Part shown: piece after piece, positions 24,867-35,075 of the stretch
How the letters are laid out: each line of letters starts with the position of its first letter
How positions within the stretch are numbered: position 1 is the stretch's first letter
NCBI GenBank assembly: GCA_002162765.1
Contig: MAAR01000012.1
Coordinates: 179,199 to 226,920, forward strand
Reading direction: 5' to 3'
Source of the DNA: Flavobacteriales bacterium 34_180_T64
Lineage (GTDB): Bacteria > Bacteroidota > Bacteroidia > Flavobacteriales > Flavobacteriaceae
DNA length: 47,722 nucleotides
Translations under genes and position numbers: made by a program
The notes under the pieces: generated by a model
What the model was told of the DNA's origin: nothing
The model's database searches: none
What the model saw: only the letters and a program-made list of their open reading frames with translations

Positions 24867-26243
24867 CTAACACATTTGATATTCTGGTAATGACATTAAT
24901 TGAACACAAAAATCAGACTTCGAGATTCGACTTAAATCGTTTAAATACTGATTTGTACCTTCATTTATTGGGCATAAAAGCAAATTTTCACTCATATTAT
25001 CAAACGAGATTTCCTTAAAATATCGATTAAAAATATCCCACTCTGGTATCGTATCGAACACCTTGTTTTTAATTCCCCTCTTCTTAAATTCTCGCTTAAA
25101 AGAATCGCTAAAATCTCCCTTTTCATGAGTTGAGATGTATGCATTGCTCAGAAATACTGAAGGCAATTTTAAACGCAGCATTATGGTATTATTATCAATC
25201 CAATTTTGACCGCCCTTCCATCCAGAAACATTTGGTGGATAAAGTAATACCTGCCCCAATAATTTTTGAACCTTCAAAACATCATGAGGGATTTTAAACT
25301 GAAACGGAACAATTTGTTGTATTCCGACTAAATACTCTATTGGTGATTTTATTTTTGTCCCGATATTGATTTCATTATAAAACCAATCTGAAGTAAATAC
25401 AAAGTACATTAATTCGTCAATATTATAATTAGGATAAAACTGATTCACCATTAATTCAATGTGCTCAGAATTAATTTTATCATTAACGAAATAGCGATAT
25501 ATTTTCTCAGAAATAAAACGAGCACATTGCTCTTGTTCCAAAATCATATCGATAATATCATCTCCGTTATATCGACCCATTCTACCAAAAAAGGTCTTAA
25601 AACCATAATCATGCTGCTTTGTTTTTAGTCGAAATTCTCCGTTAAATTCGAAATCGTAACCCGTAAATGCTCTAGCACTCTCTTGAATGTCTTCTTCTTT
25701 ATAATGACCCATTCCAAGTGTAAACAACTCCAAAAGCTCTCTAGCAAAGTTCTCATTTGGTTCTTGCTTCTTGTTTTGCTTAAGGTTTAAATATTTTATC
25801 ATGGCAGCTTCTTTAGAAATTGCCTTAACAAAATCTCTAAAGTCTCCTAAGGCATGTTCCCGAAGTGTATTGTTAAACTGTTGAACGTGAAAAATATTTT
25901 TGTCAAAACACACGAAATGATTCGCCCAAAACAGCGTCATTTTTTCACGGAGTAATTCATTTGGATGTGCTAGTCTTTCTATCCATTCATAATTTAACGC
26001 TTTGACCTTTTCAATACTCTTATCAAAAAAAGATTTTCTTTTTTTAGGGTTTTTAAATATAATTTGAGGATTGATGCCTTCTAATTCAGATGTATCAACT
26101 AGTAAAGGAGTAAATTGTTTCGATTCAATACATAAATTCTTTACAACCGTGGTCTTATCCAATTTGGACAACGTTTCCGTCTGCTTTGGTGTCAACCCAA
26201 AACCCGCTCTCCAATATAAATGTTGAACATGTTTGTATTTCAT
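24867..26243 (-). CDS. DUF1800 family protein
   Basis: The start was moved to ATG 26243 (458 residues) from a TTG 24 bases upstream, giving MKYKHVQHLYWRAGFGLTPK. This 'HLYWRAGFG' motif is the hallmark of DUF1800 N-termini. Other family marks are REKMTLFWANHFVC, NENFARELLELFTLGMGHY, ESARAFTGY and YPPNVSGWKGGQNWID. DUF1800 proteins pair with DUF1501 proteins in one operon; their biochemical role is unknown. No signal peptide is visible here, which is notable because the partner carries one. No clean promoter element was found upstream. Confidence 0.92.
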   Translation of the reverse strand: MKYKHVQHLYWRAGFGLTPKQTETLSKLDKTTVVKNLCIESKQFTPLLVDTSELEGINPQIIFKNPKKRKSFFDKSIEKVKALNYEWIERLAHPNELLREKMTLFWANHFVCFDKNIFHVQQFNNTLREHALGDFRDFVKAISKEAAMIKYLNLKQNKKQEPNENFARELLELFTLGMGHYKEEDIQESARAFTGYDFEFNGEFRLKTKQHDYGFKTFFGRMGRYNGDDIIDMILEQEQCARFISEKIYRYFVNDKINSEHIELMVNQFYPNYNIDELMYFVFTSDWFYNEINIGTKIKSPIEYLVGIQQIVPFQFKIPHDVLKVQKLLGQVLLYPPNVSGWKGGQNWIDNNTIMLRLKLPSVFLSNAYISTHEKGDFSDSFKREFKKRGIKNKVFDTIPEWDIFNRYFKEISFDNMSENLLLCPINEGTNQYLNDLSRISKSDFCVQLMSLPEYQMC

Positions 26244-26326
26244 GATTGTTGGACTGTATAAAATCAACTAGGTTTAAAGTAAGTTACAAAAACCTTTCCA
26301 AAAATTAAATTTAATCTACGATTCTC

Positions 26327-26587
26327 CTATAGCTGAAAAAATATGAGCAACGCTACCGGAATAAAACCAAGCAGAGACCAATAAAATCTGTCTTTAAAAT
26401 TTTTTTTGCTCATAAAAAAGATAAGAATAGGTAGTATTGAAAATAGAAGGGTGTAAATGAGTAATGCTATCCAATCACCGATATGTTTTAGATAATCGAA
26501 AGTACGTATACCTTCGTCTAAAAAAGCAACGCTGTTAGTGAGTAAAAAACTAATAACTACAAGCTTTATTACATACGTTCTCTCCAT
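26327..26587 (-). CDS. small membrane protein, three TM segments
   Basis: The 86-residue product has hydrophobic helices near 7-24, 38-58 and 69-86 (WIALLIYTLLFSILPILIFF, LGFIPVALLIFFQ). The middle has a polar patch SKKNFKDRFYW. I recognise no family. The start codon follows the seven-T tail of a perfect terminator hairpin, with no spacer and no room for a promoter or ribosome site outside the hairpin. So it may be expressed by read-through from the aldehyde dehydrogenase transcript. It ends before the DUF1800 gene, on the same strand. Confidence 0.6.
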   Translation of the reverse strand: MERTYVIKLVVISFLLTNSVAFLDEGIRTFDYLKHIGDWIALLIYTLLFSILPILIFFMSKKNFKDRFYWSLLGFIPVALLIFFQL

Positions 26588-26620
26588 AAAAAAACCGTTT
26601 CAAATAGAAACGGTTTTTTT
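26588..26620 (-). terminator. perfect bidirectional terminator after the aldehyde dehydrogenase gene
   Basis: A perfect 14-bp inverted repeat, AAAAAAACCGTTTC (26588-26601) and GAAACGGTTTTTTT (26607-26620), with a five-base loop AAATA. On the minus strand the T-run is followed at once by the ATG of the small membrane protein. Confidence 0.92.
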
Positions 26621-26642
26621 AAAAATAAATTATGTGAATCTA

Positions 26643-28196
26643 CTACAAATCGAATTTAATCCCTTGTGCTAAAGGCAATTCGTCAGAATAATTTACAGTA
26701 TTTGTTTGTCTTCTCATGTATACTTTCCAAGCATCAGATCCTGACTCACGTCCTCCTCCTGTTTCTTTTTCACCACCAAAAGCACCTCCAATTTCAGCAC
26801 CAGATGTTCCAATGTTTACATTTGCAATTCCACAGTCTGAACCAGCATAAGACAAGAATTTTTCTGCCTCTTTCATTTCGTTGGTCATTATTGCTGAAGA
26901 CAATCCTTGAGCAACACCATTTTGTTTATCTATTGCATTTTCAACCTCTCCAGAATATTTCATTAAATATAAAATTGGAGCAAAAGTTTCATGTTGTACA
27001 ATTTCAAAATGATTTTCAGCTTCTATAATTGCTGGTTTAACGTAGCAACCGCTTTCATATCCTTCACCTTCTAAAACACCACCTTCAACTAAAACATTAC
27101 CACCTTCAGCTTTTGCCTTTTCAATAGCAGTCAAATAAGTGTTTACAGCATCCGCATCAATTAATGGCCCTATATGATTTTTTTCATTTAATGGATTTCC
27201 AATAGTTAGTTGACCATAAGCCCCAACAATTGCATCTCTCACTTTATCGTAAACAGACTCATGAATAATTAATCTTCTTGTTGAAGTACATCGTTGTCCA
27301 CAAGTTCCAACAGCACCAAATACTGCGCCAGGTACAACAACTTTTAAATCTGCTGTAGGTGTAATAATGATTGCATTGTTTCCTCCTAATTCTAATAGTG
27401 ACTTTCCAAAACGCTCTGCAACTGTTGCGCCAACAATTCTTCCCATTCTAGTAGATCCAGTTGCAGAAACCAGAGGAATTCTAGAATCTGTTGTCATCAT
27501 TTCACCTACTTTATAATCTCCAGTTATGATACAAGAAATCCCTTCTGGAAGGTTGTTTTCTTTTAAAATTCCTGCAATAATATTTTGACAAGCAACAGCA
27601 CATAAAGGTGCTTTTTCCGAACCTTTCCAAACACAAACATCTCCACAAATCCAAGCTAAAGCCGTATTCCAAGCCCAAACAGCAACAGGGAAATTAAATG
27701 CTGAGATAATACCTACAACGCCTATTGGATGCCATTGTTCTCTCATAACATGCCCAGGACGTTCAGAAGGAATTGTTTGACCATTTAATTGCCTTGATAG
27801 CCCAACAGCAAAATCACAGATGTCAATCATTTCTTGAACTTCTCCATAACCTTCTTGTAAAGATTTCCCCATTTCATAAGACACTAACTTACCAAGAGGT
27901 TCTTTTAAATCTCTTAGTTTGTTCCCAAATTGACGCACAATTTCACCTCTTTGTGGGGCAGGCATATTTCTAAAACTCTGAAAAGCTTCAGTAGCAGTAG
28001 TCATTACTCTTTCATAATCGTCTTTAGTTGTCGTTTTTACCTTTCCAATTAATTTGCCATCCACTGGCGAATATGATTCTATAAGATCTCCATTAGAAAA
28101 ATTAATAGATCCTGTTGAAGTTCCATCATTTATTTCATTTACACCTAATTGCTGTAATGCTCTATCTATTCCGAAATCGGTAGCAATTGCTTCCAT
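26643..28196 (-). CDS. amaB: ALDH7-type aldehyde dehydrogenase
   Basis: The 517-residue product is an NAD(P)-dependent aldehyde dehydrogenase of the antiquitin (ALDH7) group, which oxidises alpha-aminoadipic semialdehyde in lysine breakdown. Visible marks are the cofactor-binding segment GIISAFNFPVAVWAWN, LELGGNNA with the general-base Glu, and the catalytic region GTCGQRCTSTRR with Cys303 (and Cys299 nearby). The C-terminus has GGAFGGEKETGGGRESGSD, a close match to family members. The name amaB is by similarity only; no other lysine-catabolism gene lies in the window. It has an exact -7 box upstream and a perfect terminator downstream. Confidence 0.9.
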   Translation of the reverse strand: MEAIATDFGIDRALQQLGVNEINDGTSTGSINFSNGDLIESYSPVDGKLIGKVKTTTKDDYERVMTTATEAFQSFRNMPAPQRGEIVRQFGNKLRDLKEPLGKLVSYEMGKSLQEGYGEVQEMIDICDFAVGLSRQLNGQTIPSERPGHVMREQWHPIGVVGIISAFNFPVAVWAWNTALAWICGDVCVWKGSEKAPLCAVACQNIIAGILKENNLPEGISCIITGDYKVGEMMTTDSRIPLVSATGSTRMGRIVGATVAERFGKSLLELGGNNAIIITPTADLKVVVPGAVFGAVGTCGQRCTSTRRLIIHESVYDKVRDAIVGAYGQLTIGNPLNEKNHIGPLIDADAVNTYLTAIEKAKAEGGNVLVEGGVLEGEGYESGCYVKPAIIEAENHFEIVQHETFAPILYLMKYSGEVENAIDKQNGVAQGLSSAIMTNEMKEAEKFLSYAGSDCGIANVNIGTSGAEIGGAFGGEKETGGGRESGSDAWKVYMRRQTNTVNYSDELPLAQGIKFDL

Positions 28197-28231
28197 ATAT
28201 AAGTTTTTTAAGTATTATTAAAATTCAGTCG

Positions 28232-28239
28232 CAAAGATA
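28232..28239 (-). promoter_or_regulatory. predicted -7 box for the aldehyde dehydrogenase gene
   Basis: The minus strand reads TATCTTTG, an exact TAnnTTTG match 35 bases upstream of the ATG at 28196. No -33 TTG was seen at the usual spacing. Confidence 0.45.
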
Positions 28240-28317
28240 CTAATAAAATGTTGTTTTTGCTGAAGTCTTCTTTTCTAAAAAACGTAACTTTAAAGCACCT
28301 AATCATTTGAATCTATT

Positions 28318-29376
28318 ATGAGAAAAATATTAGCTTCCTTCCTCTTTAGTTGTCTTTTTTTTAATTGTGGTGAAACAGCACCAAGTCAAAATTCAATGCC
28401 ACCATTTAATACGAATGAAAAAACGAACAATTTTTCCATTATTATTCATGGAGGCGCAGGTACTATTTTGAAAAAAAATATGACTCCAGAAAAAGAGTCT
28501 GCTTATAAAGCTAAGTTGGAAGAAGCCATCCGAGTGGGTTATATCATATTAAAAAATGGAGGAAGCAGTCTTGATGCTGTTGAAAAAACTATAACTATTA
28601 TGGAGGATTCTCCATTATTTAATGCTGGCAAAGGCGCTGTTTTTACAAATGCTGAAACCAACGAACTAGATGCCTCAATTATGGATGGAAAAACTCTAAA
28701 TGCAGGAGCATCAGCTAGTACCACTACGGTTAAAAACCCAATAAAATTAGCAAGGGCTATTATGGAAAAATCACCACATGTTATGATGGCAGGTAGAGGT
28801 GCCGAATTGTTTGCCGAAGAACAAGGTTTACAGATTGTAGCCCCCGATTATTTTTATACTGAGCGCCGTTTTAATGCGCTGCAAAACATAAAAAAAACAG
28901 AAGATACTGAAGTAAAACAAAGTAATAAACAAAGTTTCTACAATCCTGATATTAAAGATTCCAAATTCGGAACTGTAGGTTGTGCTGCGCTTGATAAACA
29001 TGGAAATTTAGCAGCAGGAACCTCAACAGGAGGCATGACCAATAAACGCTGGGGACGTGTTGGAGATTCTCCAATTATAGGCGCCGGAACTTACGCAAAC
29101 AATAACACTTGTGCCGTTTCTAGTACAGGTTGGGGCGAATATTTTATTCGCGCAATGGTAGCTCATGATATTTCAGCTTTAATGGCTTACAAAAATTTAA
29201 GTTTAAAAGAAGCTGCCCAAGAAGTAATTCAAAAAAAAGTGCCTCAACTTGGAGGCGATGGCGGTATTGTTGCAATTGATAAAGACGGGAATATGGTTGC
29301 TGAGTTTAATACTGCTGGTATGTATAGAGCCACTATGAATGATAAAGGAGAGTTGTCTATAGGGATATATAAATAA
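28318..29376 (+). CDS. lipoprotein isoaspartyl peptidase/L-asparaginase (Ntn hydrolase)
   Basis: The 352-residue product belongs to the type 2 asparaginase family, which hydrolyses beta-aspartyl peptides and asparagine. It begins with a lipoprotein signal (LFFN-C, Cys17) and keeps the family start IIIHGGAGTI. The autocleavage site is GTVG with the new N-terminal nucleophile at Thr219. After it come GNLAAGTSTGGMTNKRWGRV, the substrate loop GDSPIIGAGTYANN, and GDGGIVAIDKDGNMVAEFNT. The envelope location suggests it degrades isoaspartyl-containing peptides taken up from outside. It is divergent from the aldehyde dehydrogenase gene. Confidence 0.93.
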   Translation: MRKILASFLFSCLFFNCGETAPSQNSMPPFNTNEKTNNFSIIIHGGAGTILKKNMTPEKESAYKAKLEEAIRVGYIILKNGGSSLDAVEKTITIMEDSPLFNAGKGAVFTNAETNELDASIMDGKTLNAGASASTTTVKNPIKLARAIMEKSPHVMMAGRGAELFAEEQGLQIVAPDYFYTERRFNALQNIKKTEDTEVKQSNKQSFYNPDIKDSKFGTVGCAALDKHGNLAAGTSTGGMTNKRWGRVGDSPIIGAGTYANNNTCAVSSTGWGEYFIRAMVAHDISALMAYKNLSLKEAAQEVIQKKVPQLGGDGGIVAIDKDGNMVAEFNTAGMYRATMNDKGELSIGIYK

Positions 29377-29503
29377 CTATTTTTTAAGAACAATTTAACA
29401 GGCATCAAAAATCTAAAGGTTAAAAAGTGAGCGTATTTATTTTAACAAGAAACAACCTACACTTTCTTTTAGTAAGTTCATTTTCATCAAAATCCATCAA
29501 TCT

Positions 29504-32500
29504 ATGTCACTAAAAAAGCTCCTTGCTTTCGTTGTCATTATAACGTTAGCCGCATCATGTAAAAAGAAAGCAATAGAAACAAGCAACCTTTTCAAATTCA
29601 GAGATTATGTAAGTTATACATCGTCAGGCCATATATCTGTTACTGATCCTATTCAAATAAATTTGGCAAATGAAGTAGAAGGATGGAAAGTCGGTCAGGA
29701 AATTACAGGCAACGTTGTTTCGTTAATCCCTTTTGTTCAAGGAAAACTTGTTGTCATCAATAAACATACGCTTCTTTTTAAACCTGATGAACATTTACAG
29801 GCTGGTACAGAATATACGGCAACTGTTAAACTAGGTGATATCATCAAAAACCTAGCAATTGGGTATAAAGATTATACATTTCAATTCAAAACCATAACTC
29901 CAAGTTTTAATTTAACTACGCATAACCTTCAATCATACAGTAAAGATTGGCAATATGTTGAAATGAAATTAAGGTCTGCTGACGTTATCTCTATAGAACA
30001 TGCAAAACAATTGGTAGATGCAACGCAAAATGGGAATAGATTATCGCTTGTATTTAACGAGGTGATTCAAAATGCGAAGATCTTTGAATTTAAAATTGAT
30101 AGTATTAATCGATTTGTAAATGATAGTGAAATACTAATTAAGTGGAATGGGAAAGCCATTAATTCTGATCAAAAAGGTAAAAACAAACTCGTTATACCTG
30201 GAAAAAATAATTTTACAATTATTAATGCTGATGTGGTTCAAGTTCCAGAGCAGTTCCTTTCAATTAATTTTTCTGATCCTCTCAAAAAGCAACAGAACTT
30301 TGATGGCTTAGTTACTATTCAAGGTGTGAAAAACCCAAAATATATTGTTGATGGAAATGTGCTGAAAGTTTATCCTGAAGGAAAAATTGTAGGAGATATT
30401 CTAGTTGATGTTTTTCAAGGAATTTCAAACGCAGAAGGTTATAAATTAAAACAACCCTTCTCAGAAACTATATCTTTTGAAGATATAAAACCGCAAGTAA
30501 AACTAATAAGCAATGGGACTATTTTACCAAATTCAAAAGCACTAAAATTCAATTTTGAAGCTGTCAATCTTAAAGCTGTTGACATTAGAATAATCAAAAT
30601 ATTTGAGGATAATGTGCTTCAATTTTTACAAGATAATAGCTTTCAAAGTGGTAACCAGAATCAAATAAAACGCGTCGGTCGTCGTATTTCTAAACAAACC
30701 ATTACATTGGTTCAAAATAAAAATCAGAACAATGGAAAATGGAAAGTATATAGCATTGATTTATCTAAATTTTTCACGACCGATCCAGGCGCTATCTACC
30801 GCGTAGAATTAAGTTATAACAAAAATTATTCTTTATACGATTGTTCTTCAAATACATCTGTGACTAATACAGAAGATGATTATTACGAAGATTACTACTA
30901 TGAAGACGATTATTATTCTGAAAGCAATACAGAAGATGACGATTTAAGAGAAGAAGCATATTGGGACAATCTCAATTATCGTTATCGGAATTATTCATAC
31001 AATTGGCGAGAACGTGAAAACCCATGCCATGATGCATATTATCATGACGGAAGGATTGTATCACAAAATCTATTAGCCTCAAATTTAGGAGTTATCGCAA
31101 AACAAGATGCCAACAATACGTACTTTTTTGCGGTTACTAATATCCTAAACACTAAACCTGAAGGCAATTCATCCATAATCTTATATAATTTTCAACAACA
31201 AGAGTTGGGTAGAATCACCTCTAATTTTGAAGGTTTAGCAACAATTAAATCCTTAAAACGAGCAGCATTTGCGGTCGTTTCTAAAGGTGAAAGTACAAGT
31301 TATGTTAAGTTAGGAGATGGCAATTCGCTTTCTTTAAGCAAATTTGATGTTTCCGGACAAAAATTACAACGTGGTCTTAAGGGCTACATCTATGGAGAGC
31401 GTGGCGTATGGCGCCCAGGAGATAGTCTTCATTTAACTTTTATGCTTAATGACAATGCTAATAAATTACCTAAAGGACATCCTGTGAAACTGGAAGTAAC
31501 AGACCCGACTGGAAAGTTAGTTTATAAAAAGGTTACTGTTGAACAGCTCAATAATTTCTATCGATTTACAGTGCCAACAGCCTCCGAGAGCAAAACCGGA
31601 AATTACAATGCTAAAGTTTCAGTTGGAGGTGCTGTATTTCATAAAAGTTTAAAAGTGGAAACGGTAAAGCCAAATCGCTTAAAAATAAAGGTTGAATTTG
31701 AAAATGAAATTCTCACTAGTGCAGTGCCATTAAAAGGAACTCTTGCTGTAAAATGGCTACATGGCGCTGTCGCCAAAAACCTAAAAACTGAGATTAAGGC
31801 AAAATTCAGTACCTCGTATTCCGGTTTTAAAAATTATAAAAATTACGTATTCAATGATCCTACTAGACAATTTAATACAGAAGAAATTAATGTGTTTGAA
31901 GGCAATCTGAATTCGGAAGGTATTGCAAAAATTACGTCTAAGCTCGATATTGGGAAAAATGCCCCTGGAATGCTAAATGTCCAGTTTTTAGTGAGAGCAT
32001 TTGAAAATGGAGGTGATTTTTCTATGGATGCATTTACTAAAACATATGCCCCGTTTGAATCTCTTGTAGGTGTGCGTTCTCCAAAAGGAAATGCATATGA
32101 CTCCTTTTTCACGGATGAGAATCACACATTTGATTTAGCTGTGGTTGATGCGAATGGAAGCCCTGTAAAACGTGATCATCTCGAAATTAAAGTTTACAAA
32201 ATTGAATGGCGGTGGTGGTGGAATTCGTCCTACGATAATTTATCAAGCTACGTATCGAGTAGTTATCATAGACCCTATTTAGACCAAAAAGTAAGTACCA
32301 ATGCCAACGGGAAAGCAAAATTCACTCTTAATATTCCAGATGAAGACAGAGGCCGATATCTTATCAGGATTTCTGATCCTGTAAGTGGACATGCCACTGG
32401 TCGTACCACTTATTTCTATAAAAACTGGTGGCAAAAGGCACCATCTGGAGATAAAGAGGCCGCAAAAATGTTAGTTTTTTCCGCAGATAAAGAACAGTAC

Positions 32501-35068
32501 AATGTAGGAGAAACTGCCAAAATCACCTTCCCCTCAGGAAACGAAGGTAGAGCATTGCTAAGTATTGAAAATGGTACAGACATTTTAGAACATAGATGGC
32601 TCAAAACGGAACTCGGTAAAACGACAATCTCTATTCCAATCACATCCGAAATGGCTCCAAATGTATTTGTGAATATTTCACTACTGCAACCTCATGCGAT
32701 ATCTGCTAATGATTTACCCATTCGTCTATATGGCGTAATTCCAATTTTGATTGAAGATCCAAAAACTAAATTAGAGCCAGAATTACGAATGGCAAGCGTA
32801 CTTCGTCCTGAGCAAGAATTTGAAATATTTGTATCTGAGAAAAACAGCAGACCAATGACATATACCATTGCAATGGTTGAAGAAGGCTTACTAGATCTTA
32901 CTAGATTTAAAACTCCAAATGCCTGGAAAGCTTTTTATGCTCGTGAAGCTTTAGGCATTAAAACTTGGGATATTTTTGATGATGTAATTGGCGCATACTC
33001 GGGAAGTATAGATCAAGTTTTCGCCATTGGAGGTGATGGAAATGCTGCTAAAGGAAAAAATAAAAAAGCCAATCGATTTAAGCCAGTAGTTACGTATTTA
33101 GGCCCTTTTAGTTTAGAAGCTGGAGGACGTAAATCGCACAAAATTAAAATGCCAAATTACATTGGCGCAGTGAGAACCATGATTGTTGCTGGAAATAATG
33201 AAACCGAAGCTTATGGTAGTACTGATAAATCTGTAGAGGTGAAGAAACCTTTAATGGTTCTAGCTACGCTTCCAAGAAAATTAAGTCCTGGCGAAAAAGT
33301 AACACTTCCAGTAACTGTTTTTGCAATGGAATCTAATGTGAAAAATGTAACTATTAACTTAAAATTAAGTGAAGGTATTTCAGTCATCGGTGAATCCTCT
33401 AGAAACTTATGGTTTCCTAAACCCGATGAGCAGATGGCATACTTTGAATTAGATGTCCGTAAAGCAAATGGTATAAATACGGTTGAAGTTATTGCGACAG
33501 GAAATGGCGAAAAATCAACGTATAAAGTAGAATTAGATGTAATAAACCCGAATCCAATTTCGTCAAAGACTATTGATAAACCCTTGGAATCATCAAATAC
33601 AGAGACCATTCAGTTTTCAACTTTTGGCGTTACCGGAAGTAATTCGGCATCTGTAGAATTTTCAACAATGCCTCCAATGGATTTTTCACGACGATTACAA
33701 TACTTAATCAAATATCCACATGGTTGTGTTGAACAAACTACCTCTAGTGTGTTTCCTCAATTATTCTTAAGTGATATTTTCGATTTAAAATATGAGAAAA
33801 AGCAAAAAATTCAAAGTAACATTGAAAATGGCATTAAGCGTTTAGGTAATTTTCAAAGACCCAATGGAGGGCTTAGTTACTGGATAGGTGAAAACAGGGC
33901 AAATGATTGGGGAACTAGTTATGCTGGTCATTTTATGATTGAAGCAGAAAAAAAAGGATTTGTTCTCCCATTAATGTTTAAGCATAATTGGATAACATAT
34001 CAAACTCAGGCTGCCAGAGATTGGAGACCAAGTTATAGAAATAATCATTCCGATCTAGCACAGGCCTATAGATTATATACCTTGGCTTTAGCAGGAAGTT
34101 CTGATTTAGCGTCCATGAATCGTTTACGAGAATTTAGTGAAATCTCTAACGAGGCTAAATGGCGACTTGCAGCTGCCTATGCCTTGGCTGGACAAAAAGA
34201 AGCTAGCGACAAAATTTCAGCGTCGGCAAACATTAATTTTGAATCGTATAAGAACAATTATTACACCTATGGTTCTGTAGATAGAAACAGAGCCATGGCA
34301 TTAGAAACTATGGTTCTCTCCAAGAATCCGAAAATGCGAGAAATTGCACAATACGTGGCGAAAGACCTATCGAGTAACCGTTGGATGAGCACACAAACAA
34401 CAGCCTATAGTCTTATGGCAATGGCTAAAATGGTAAATGCTAATGGAGGGAAATCACTCAATATTAGTTACGTTATCAATGGCGAATCTGAAACAATAGA
34501 TGCAAAATCTGCAGTCGCACAACGTGATTTAATTATAAACGAAGGAACTAATACAATTGCGATTACGAATAACAAGAATAATATTGTTTATACTAGAATC
34601 CTCAACTCTGGAAAGCTTCCACTTGGTCAAGAATTATCTGAGCGACGAGGACTTAGTGTGTCTGTGGTTTATAAAGATTTAAAAGGACATAAAATAGATA
34701 TTAGCAAGTTACAACAAGGACAAGATTTTGTAGCTTCAGTTAGCGTGAGCAATACTAAAGATCAGCGTATCACAGATGTTGCGCTGACGCAATTATTTCC
34801 ATCAGGTTGGGAAATTATTAATACTCGATTTACTGACTTTGGAAACACAACCACAAGCCAAGCGAGATTTACAGATATAAGAGACGACAGAGTCAATTTC
34901 TATTTTGACTTACCTGCGCGAGGTAAATATGACACCAAAACATTTAATGTGATGTTAAATGCTTCGTATCTTGGGACATACTATTTGCCAGGAATTCAAG
35001 CGGAAGCCATGTATGACAATGATTTTTTTGTGAGAACTAAGGGCAAGTGGGTAACAATTGAAAAATAA
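29504..35068 (+). CDS. alpha-2-macroglobulin family lipoprotein with intact thioester
   Basis: This 1854-residue envelope lipoprotein (lipobox LAAS-C, Cys19) is a bacterial macroglobulin, thought to trap invading proteases and cross-link them through a thioester. The macroglobulin domain near 620 begins GYIYGERGVWRPGDSLH. The thioester motif is intact: PHGCVEQTTS with Cys1408 and Gln1411, followed by the alpha-helical thioester domain. The N-terminal beta domains precede a Tyr/Asp/Glu-rich insertion at 447-508, bordered by Cys447 and Cys508. A macroglobulin gene next to the pbpC gene is the classic bacterial arrangement. It is followed within 7 bases by the DUF2071 gene. Confidence 0.95.
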   Translation: MSLKKLLAFVVIITLAASCKKKAIETSNLFKFRDYVSYTSSGHISVTDPIQINLANEVEGWKVGQEITGNVVSLIPFVQGKLVVINKHTLLFKPDEHLQAGTEYTATVKLGDIIKNLAIGYKDYTFQFKTITPSFNLTTHNLQSYSKDWQYVEMKLRSADVISIEHAKQLVDATQNGNRLSLVFNEVIQNAKIFEFKIDSINRFVNDSEILIKWNGKAINSDQKGKNKLVIPGKNNFTIINADVVQVPEQFLSINFSDPLKKQQNFDGLVTIQGVKNPKYIVDGNVLKVYPEGKIVGDILVDVFQGISNAEGYKLKQPFSETISFEDIKPQVKLISNGTILPNSKALKFNFEAVNLKAVDIRIIKIFEDNVLQFLQDNSFQSGNQNQIKRVGRRISKQTITLVQNKNQNNGKWKVYSIDLSKFFTTDPGAIYRVELSYNKNYSLYDCSSNTSVTNTEDDYYEDYYYEDDYYSESNTEDDDLREEAYWDNLNYRYRNYSYNWRERENPCHDAYYHDGRIVSQNLLASNLGVIAKQDANNTYFFAVTNILNTKPEGNSSIILYNFQQQELGRITSNFEGLATIKSLKRAAFAVVSKGESTSYVKLGDGNSLSLSKFDVSGQKLQRGLKGYIYGERGVWRPGDSLHLTFMLNDNANKLPKGHPVKLEVTDPTGKLVYKKVTVEQLNNFYRFTVPTASESKTGNYNAKVSVGGAVFHKSLKVETVKPNRLKIKVEFENEILTSAVPLKGTLAVKWLHGAVAKNLKTEIKAKFSTSYSGFKNYKNYVFNDPTRQFNTEEINVFEGNLNSEGIAKITSKLDIGKNAPGMLNVQFLVRAFENGGDFSMDAFTKTYAPFESLVGVRSPKGNAYDSFFTDENHTFDLAVVDANGSPVKRDHLEIKVYKIEWRWWWNSSYDNLSSYVSSSYHRPYLDQKVSTNANGKAKFTLNIPDEDRGRYLIRISDPVSGHATGRTTYFYKNWWQKAPSGDKEAAKMLVFSADKEQYNVGETAKITFPSGNEGRALLSIENGTDILEHRWLKTELGKTTISIPITSEMAPNVFVNISLLQPHAISANDLPIRLYGVIPILIEDPKTKLEPELRMASVLRPEQEFEIFVSEKNSRPMTYTIAMVEEGLLDLTRFKTPNAWKAFYAREALGIKTWDIFDDVIGAYSGSIDQVFAIGGDGNAAKGKNKKANRFKPVVTYLGPFSLEAGGRKSHKIKMPNYIGAVRTMIVAGNNETEAYGSTDKSVEVKKPLMVLATLPRKLSPGEKVTLPVTVFAMESNVKNVTINLKLSEGISVIGESSRNLWFPKPDEQMAYFELDVRKANGINTVEVIATGNGEKSTYKVELDVINPNPISSKTIDKPLESSNTETIQFSTFGVTGSNSASVEFSTMPPMDFSRRLQYLIKYPHGCVEQTTSSVFPQLFLSDIFDLKYEKKQKIQSNIENGIKRLGNFQRPNGGLSYWIGENRANDWGTSYAGHFMIEAEKKGFVLPLMFKHNWITYQTQAARDWRPSYRNNHSDLAQAYRLYTLALAGSSDLASMNRLREFSEISNEAKWRLAAAYALAGQKEASDKISASANINFESYKNNYYTYGSVDRNRAMALETMVLSKNPKMREIAQYVAKDLSSNRWMSTQTTAYSLMAMAKMVNANGGKSLNISYVINGESETIDAKSAVAQRDLIINEGTNTIAITNNKNNIVYTRILNSGKLPLGQELSERRGLSVSVVYKDLKGHKIDISKLQQGQDFVASVSVSNTKDQRITDVALTQLFPSGWEIINTRFTDFGNTTTSQARFTDIRDDRVNFYFDLPARGKYDTKTFNVMLNASYLGTYYLPGIQAEAMYDNDFFVRTKGKWVTIEK

Positions 35069-35075
35069 CTTTTGA

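Noticed and set aside
26666..27028. Plus-strand ORF opposite the aldehyde dehydrogenase
   Set aside because: His/Gln/Leu-rich shadow frame of a strongly conserved gene, without any domain or start signal.
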